A stretch of 64,000 nucleotides of DNA, from contig CM018698.1 of NCBI GenBank assembly GCA_009363875.1, forward strand, positions 54,342,067-54,406,066, given 5' to 3'. Below the pieces are notes generated by a model, which did no database searches, was not told the DNA's origin, and worked only from the letters and a program-made list of their open reading frames with translations. The stretch is from Mikania micrantha. Its lineage: Eukaryota > Streptophyta > Magnoliopsida > Asterales > Asteraceae. Each line of letters starts with the position of its first letter. The stretch's first letter is position 1. The translations under genes were made by a program, and so were the position numbers. Below, piece after piece: positions 59,213-64,000 of this stretch.

Positions 59213-62200
59213 TGATGTCGACGGAGCTTAGCTAATAAACTAACTAAAAACCGACTCTAAAATAGACACAAAGTAATAAATCTAGACTCTCTAAAACCTA
59301 AGCTACCGACAGGCAAGTGTACCTATCGTATGTAGCAGAGCAAAGCAAGTCCGGATATCGAACCCACAGACTTCTACAGACTGTACTAACTAGACTCTAT
59401 GACTTATCTATACAAAATTTGTACTTAAATAAAATAATAATAAGGAGGGGGGTTTTGCTAACAAAACTAAGAATAACTAAAAGAAAGCTAAAGAGAAAAC
59501 ACCAGACTAAAACGAAAATCAGACGCAGAAAGAACACTACCTAGGCATGAATCCTACACATGTTCAACAAAGAATCTATCGGTAATGGAAACAATGTGAT
59601 ACCGGGATCTTAAAATACTAAAATCAAAGGAAACCTAGAGCACCCTCGACCCTTCTCAAGGATTGTCAACTAAGAGTCCTAGAAGACGTTAAACCACCGG
59701 TTAAATGGATTTCCCTCACAGGTCATCCAATTATACTCAAAATGTATCCGCTAGACAATCTACCTCACGGCACGATAATCTCAAAACACCTAAGAAGTAA
59801 CTGTTGAACAATCTACCTCACAGCGCGAAAGTCACAGTTTTCTTAAATGCTAGGGATGACTTGGGTTTTCCTATTGGATTCGGTAAACAAAGATATAAGA
59901 TGAACTAGAAAGATCTTCTCACAAAGCTTCTAAACTAGAAAATCTAACACCCTAGACAAACCGGCAATCTCTCACCTCACGGCTATCAAGATTGTTTGCA
60001 CATTCAATATATCTATATCAAGATAATAACTCCTATGATAAACTCGTACGTAGTAAACCATCCAATAATCAAAAACACACAGTAATTGACCTAGCATGCA
60101 CCTATTACATGAGAGACATTCACCAAGGCACACAAGGAGTAAATCATCAATCCATAAACAATCATAGACACACATAAACATCCAATAATCCAATCCAAGT
60201 TTGTTACATCAAGAGTTCATCACATAAACATAATCCAAAACCAATAAAAACCAATGTTAAACATGTGCAATCATCAAAACCTAGGTAGTTCTAAAAGATT
60301 AGCCAAGAAACATCATACGAATACAATCCATAATCTGCTTAAAGTGAATGAGAAACATAGAAATCAAAGAAAACAAAGAAACAAAGAAAACCGAATGAAG
60401 AACACCCGAATTCCTTGATCCTAGGCCTTCAATCTTCAATCCAATGCTTTCCCAACCTTTGATTCACCTTAGAATGGCCTTTCCTCGTCCTCCTAGTCGC
60501 CTCCAGCCGTTCAAAAACGTGTTCTCCCCTTTCTTTTTCGACTTTTTGGCTTAAAACTAAAAAACTGCGATTTTAGACCTGTGGCGTATCACGACAGATA
60601 CCTCCAAATCTGTCGCGTAGCGCGACAGACATCAGAGGGTATTTTTGTCTTTCCCACCTCTAGCGTAGCTCGACAGGGTTTCAGTTGGTTGTCGCGTAGC
60701 GCGAGGGAATCCAGAATTCAGTTTTTGGCCTTCTTTGATTCCAGGTCCGTTCTCGCCCAACCGAGAGCTCGTTTCTTTGTACTTTAGCACCAAATAAACA
60801 TGTTTATTACCTGCAAGCATCAAATTACAGAAATGTGAAGCACCAGCTTAAATCGACTCTAAAACTGAATAAAACGGTACTGAAACTTAACAAAAACAAA
60901 TGGAAAAACAGATGTGTTTTACAACACATCACATCCCCACACTTATCTCTTTTTCGTCCCTGAAAAGGGCCTATGCAAAAATCTGGGATCATAGCTAGGT
61001 AAAATGGTTTCCACACAATTAAACTCATTAATTCAAAATTAAATGCTTTGGAAAAGATTGCAAGTATTTTGTTATCCTACTAAACTCATACTGATTATTC
61101 AAGTCCCTTAGTCATGGTCTATTACGTTGATGTTCTACATTTCATTTCTTTAGACCCACACTTAGGAAATTTAAAACCAAATCAATCCTGGATTCTAGCT
61201 TTCAAGTCATCCTCACATATAAACAATACAAAATATTTCTCAAATCAGATTTTTATAATGGAAGCAGCTGAAAGCGTGAGCATTTTTCTTTTATTCATTT
61301 TTTTAATTGAACTTAGCTTAGTGGTGTTTCAACCAGGCTGCAACCCGGCGTGTGACACATAAGTTTCTCGTCCAACCTTTTTTTCTTTTATTTTTCTTTT
61401 TACTCAGCTTATTTGGTGAAATGGAGGCGCCATAAGACTCGGATTTATTCTCATAAAAAGAGTACTTATGTGCCAAACAAAAATCAGATTTTCGAAACTC
61501 TTACTTGTTATTATGCAAAGACTCCTTTACAACTAGAAAACAGTTTCATTAATTCCAAATTCCCAAGATGTTTCCCATGAAAATCATGCATTTAAGTGAA
61601 ATTTTACCAATCTTACGGGATAAATACAATCAGTTGAGCCTACTTACACATCCCATAACCAAAGCATAAACCCAAACCAACAAGTTAACCATGAATGAAA
61701 CCACAAAACCCAACTATTCTATCATTTCCCATCATGCTTTTGCAACCAACTTAAACAAAGACAAGAAAGATTTAAGCTGAAAACTAAAAATGAAAATAAA
61801 TTTAAAAAAATTTTGACTCAAAAACTTAAGTAAACTAAAACTAAAATTCAAAAACTAACTACTGAAACAAATTTAAACTAAGTTTCCCATCCCCACACTT
61901 AAACTGTACATTGTCCCCAATGTAGAGAAAAAAGGAAAACCAAAAGAAAAACTAAAATTTTAAAACTAAAAACTGAAAATGACTTAGCTGGTTGAAGAGA
62001 AGACCGTCGAGTGCCAACCTTTCCACGTAGCTCCACAATCTACAAATTTTTCTCCACAGGCTACAAACATACACATAAGATCTACACAAAGACAAAGATC
62101 AAACAAGCATCAACACGTCCAAAGAATAATAATGATATCCATGATTAAGCCCAACCACAAACTAACCCTACCATTTAACTAAAAATTAACAAAGGAAAAC

Positions 62201-62994
62201 ACAAATCAAACAAAGAAAATTAAGAACTAACTAAAAATTTAAAAAAAAAATCAATCCAATGCCACAAGAATGAAATTAGAAAGCCACCTTACCTTAAAAT
62301 CAACTTAGAACACCTCGCCTTAGTACACCCGTCAATGGAAATGAAAATGGTGGAATGGTAGTGAAAGATGGTTGAATGGGTATTTAATGGATGAAGGATG
62401 GTGGTGACAGCGGTGTAGGAGAGGTAATTTTGGGGGTAAAATTGAAATCTAGGGCTTGAAATGGCTAAAAACGGGTCTGGGTGCGCGTCGCGTATCGCGA
62501 TAGGTAACCTTAAGGTTGTCGCGTAGCGCGACAATGTGTTGACCCGCGTGTTTGACCAGATCAGTAGTGTAGCGCTACAGATGGCCCTGTAGGTGTCGTG
62601 TGACGCAACGGAGTCATTTTTCCAGAGAGTTTCTGGCATTTTCATGCCTTAGCCAAAATTTTCACCCCAAAAACACCAAATTATCCTAGAACCACTCTAA
62701 GGCAAAGAAATACATACCTGGTGGTTTCAATTCATCTTTATGGCATCAAATGGATTAGAAACTCTACAAACTCTACACTTGGGAGTTTAACCCAAGATCT
62801 CACTCAAACTCAACTCAAATGGGAGGATCAAAGGAAACCTCCTCTCCTGCAATCAAATAAAAATCAATCAAGAAGAAATAAACAAAATAAATTAAAATAA
62901 ATTGAAGACAAACTAAACACTAATATGCACAGATAAGAACAAGAACTAGTAAGCACAATCGACTAAGAAGTCCCCGGCGACGGCTCCAAAAACT
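59213..62994 (-). mobile_element. Array unit 4 (3782 bp), altered primer site
   Basis: LTR 59213-60931, internal 60932-62994, primer site 62972-62988 with the same two changes as unit 3. One private difference visible is an extra A in 'gagaaaaaagg' near 61925. Confidence 0.85.
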
Positions 62995-64000
62995 TGATGT
63001 CGACGGAGCTTAGCTAATAAACTAACTAAAAACCGACTCTAAAATAGACACAAAGTAATAAATCTAGACTCTCTAAAACCTAAGCTACCGACAGGCAAGT
63101 GTACCTATCGTATGTAGCAGAGCAAAGCAAGTCCGGATATCGAACCCACAGACTTCTACAGACTGTACTAACTAGACTCTATGACTTATCTATACAAAAT
63201 TTGTACTTAAATAAAATAATAATAAGGAGGGGGGTTTTGCTAACAAAACTAAGAATAACTAAAAGAAAGCTAAAGAGAAAACACCAGACTAAAACGAAAA
63301 TCAGACGCAGAAAGAACACTACCTAGGCATGAATCCTACACATGTTCAACAAAGAATCTATCGGTAATGGAAACAATGTGATACCGGGATCTTAAAATAC
63401 TAAAATCAAAGGAAACCTAGAGCACCCTCGACCCTTCTCAAGGATTGTCAACTAAGAGTCCTAGAAGACGTTAAACCACCGGTTAAATGGATTTCCCTCA
63501 CAGGTCATCCAATTATACTCAAAATGTATCCGCTAGACAATCTACCTCACGGCACGATAATCTCAAAACACCTAAGAAGTAACTGTTGAACAATCTACCT
63601 CACAGCGCGAAAGTCACAGTTTTCTTAAATGCTAGGGATGACTTGGGTTTTCCTATTGGATTCGGTAAACAAAGATATAAGATGAACTAGAAAGATCTTC
63701 TCACAAAGCTTCTAAACTAGAAAATCTAACACCCTAGACAAACCGGCAATCTCTCACCTCACGGCTATCAAGATTGTTTGCACATTCAATATATCTATAT
63801 CAAGATAATAACTCCTATGATAAACTCGTACGTAGTAAACCATCCAATAATCAAAAACACACAGTAATTGACCTAGCATGCACCTATTACATGAGAGACA
63901 TTCACCAAGGCACACAAGGAGTAAATCATCAATCCATAAACAATCATAGACACACATAAACATCCAATAATCCAATCCAAGTTTGTTACATCAAGAGTTC
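62995..64000 (-). mobile_element. Array unit 5, cut by the window edge
   Basis: The first 1006 bases of a fifth LTR copy follow unit 4 without interruption. The array therefore extends beyond the window by an unknown number of units. Confidence 0.85.

Larger units (their letters stand above)
47886..64000 (-). repeat. Tandem array of a non-coding LTR element (LTR-internal-LTR-internal...), ~3.78-kb unit
   Basis: The same unit begins at 47886, 51652, 55432, 59213 and 62995 (lengths 3766, 3780, 3781 and 3782; the last is cut by the window end). Each has a minus-strand LTR of about 1.7 kb, a polypurine-tract-like AGTGTGGGGATG, a ~2.06-kb internal region without gag or pol, and a tRNA-Asp-type primer site. 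Neighbouring units share LTRs, as expected from unequal recombination between LTRs. Units are nearly identical. ORFs of 60-118 codons recurring in each have no recognisable domain and overlap on both strands. Confidence 0.9.

Noticed and set aside
47886..64000. Tandem array of a host gene family
   Set aside because: The unit contains LTR ends, a polypurine-like tract and a tRNA-Asp primer site, and lacks coding frames, so it is a retroelement array.

Overview
This is a repeat-dominated stretch of a plant nuclear genome, very probably a eudicot. AT-rich DNA is filled with nested LINE, LTR-retrotransposon, hAT, Helitron and Mutator-like elements around one intact-looking host gene. The style of the LTRs (termini TGTCACACC...) suggests Asteraceae, but that is recollection and inference. 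No viral, organellar, rRNA or CRISPR sequence was seen.

Layout. (1) 1-12117: a decayed L1-type LINE on the + strand, its 5' end outside the window. ORF1 (DUF4283 plus CCHC knuckle) and ORF2 (endonuclease, reverse transcriptase, zf-RVT) are broken by stops and frameshifts. A 436-bp hAT MITE sits at the ORF1/ORF2 junction. A 4.5-kb solo LTR (6456-10920) sits in the 3' region and carries eight ~74-bp units whose hairpin arms covary. (2) 12118-22421: intergenic DNA with a tandem CCCH zinc-finger gene (14962-16266, like Arabidopsis C3H14/C3H15), a hAT MITE (20396-20816) and a doubtful small secreted-peptide ORF (21.6-21.9 kb). (3) 22422-24412: a probable non-autonomous Helitron containing a 1.06-kb foldback element with a 9-bp target-site duplication. 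(4) 24413-26402 and 42126-44700: host DNA rich in perfect GC palindromes (GGGCCGTACGGCCC type), with an unrecognised intron-bearing pseudogene. (5) 26403-42125: a 15.7-kb minus-strand LTR element without gag-pol (LARD type), with LTRs of 3.0-3.2 kb, a tRNA-iMet-like primer site and a ~107-bp hairpin array. It was invaded by a 6.35-kb hAT transposon (29841-36193), itself invaded by a 2.8-kb solo LTR and a 380-bp MITE. (6) 44.7-46.75 kb: an old + strand LTR remnant. (7) 46753-47880: an LTR plus tRNA-Asp-type primer site on the + strand. It abuts head-on a tandem array (47886-64000+) of a minus-strand, non-coding Athila/Tat-like element. The array has four full LTR+internal units of 3766-3782 bp and a fifth truncated by the window end.

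The most interesting signals are structural. Two unrelated LTR elements carry tandem short hairpins with 5-6-bp arms and 6-nt loops. Several repeat families carry their own GC-rich palindromic words in AT-rich DNA. The head-to-tail LTR array has unit-specific variants, including a shared altered primer site in units 3 and 4. Apart from the CCCH gene, no set of genes in this window appears to work together. Element boundaries supported by target-site duplications are base-exact by eye; identities and family assignments were not computed.
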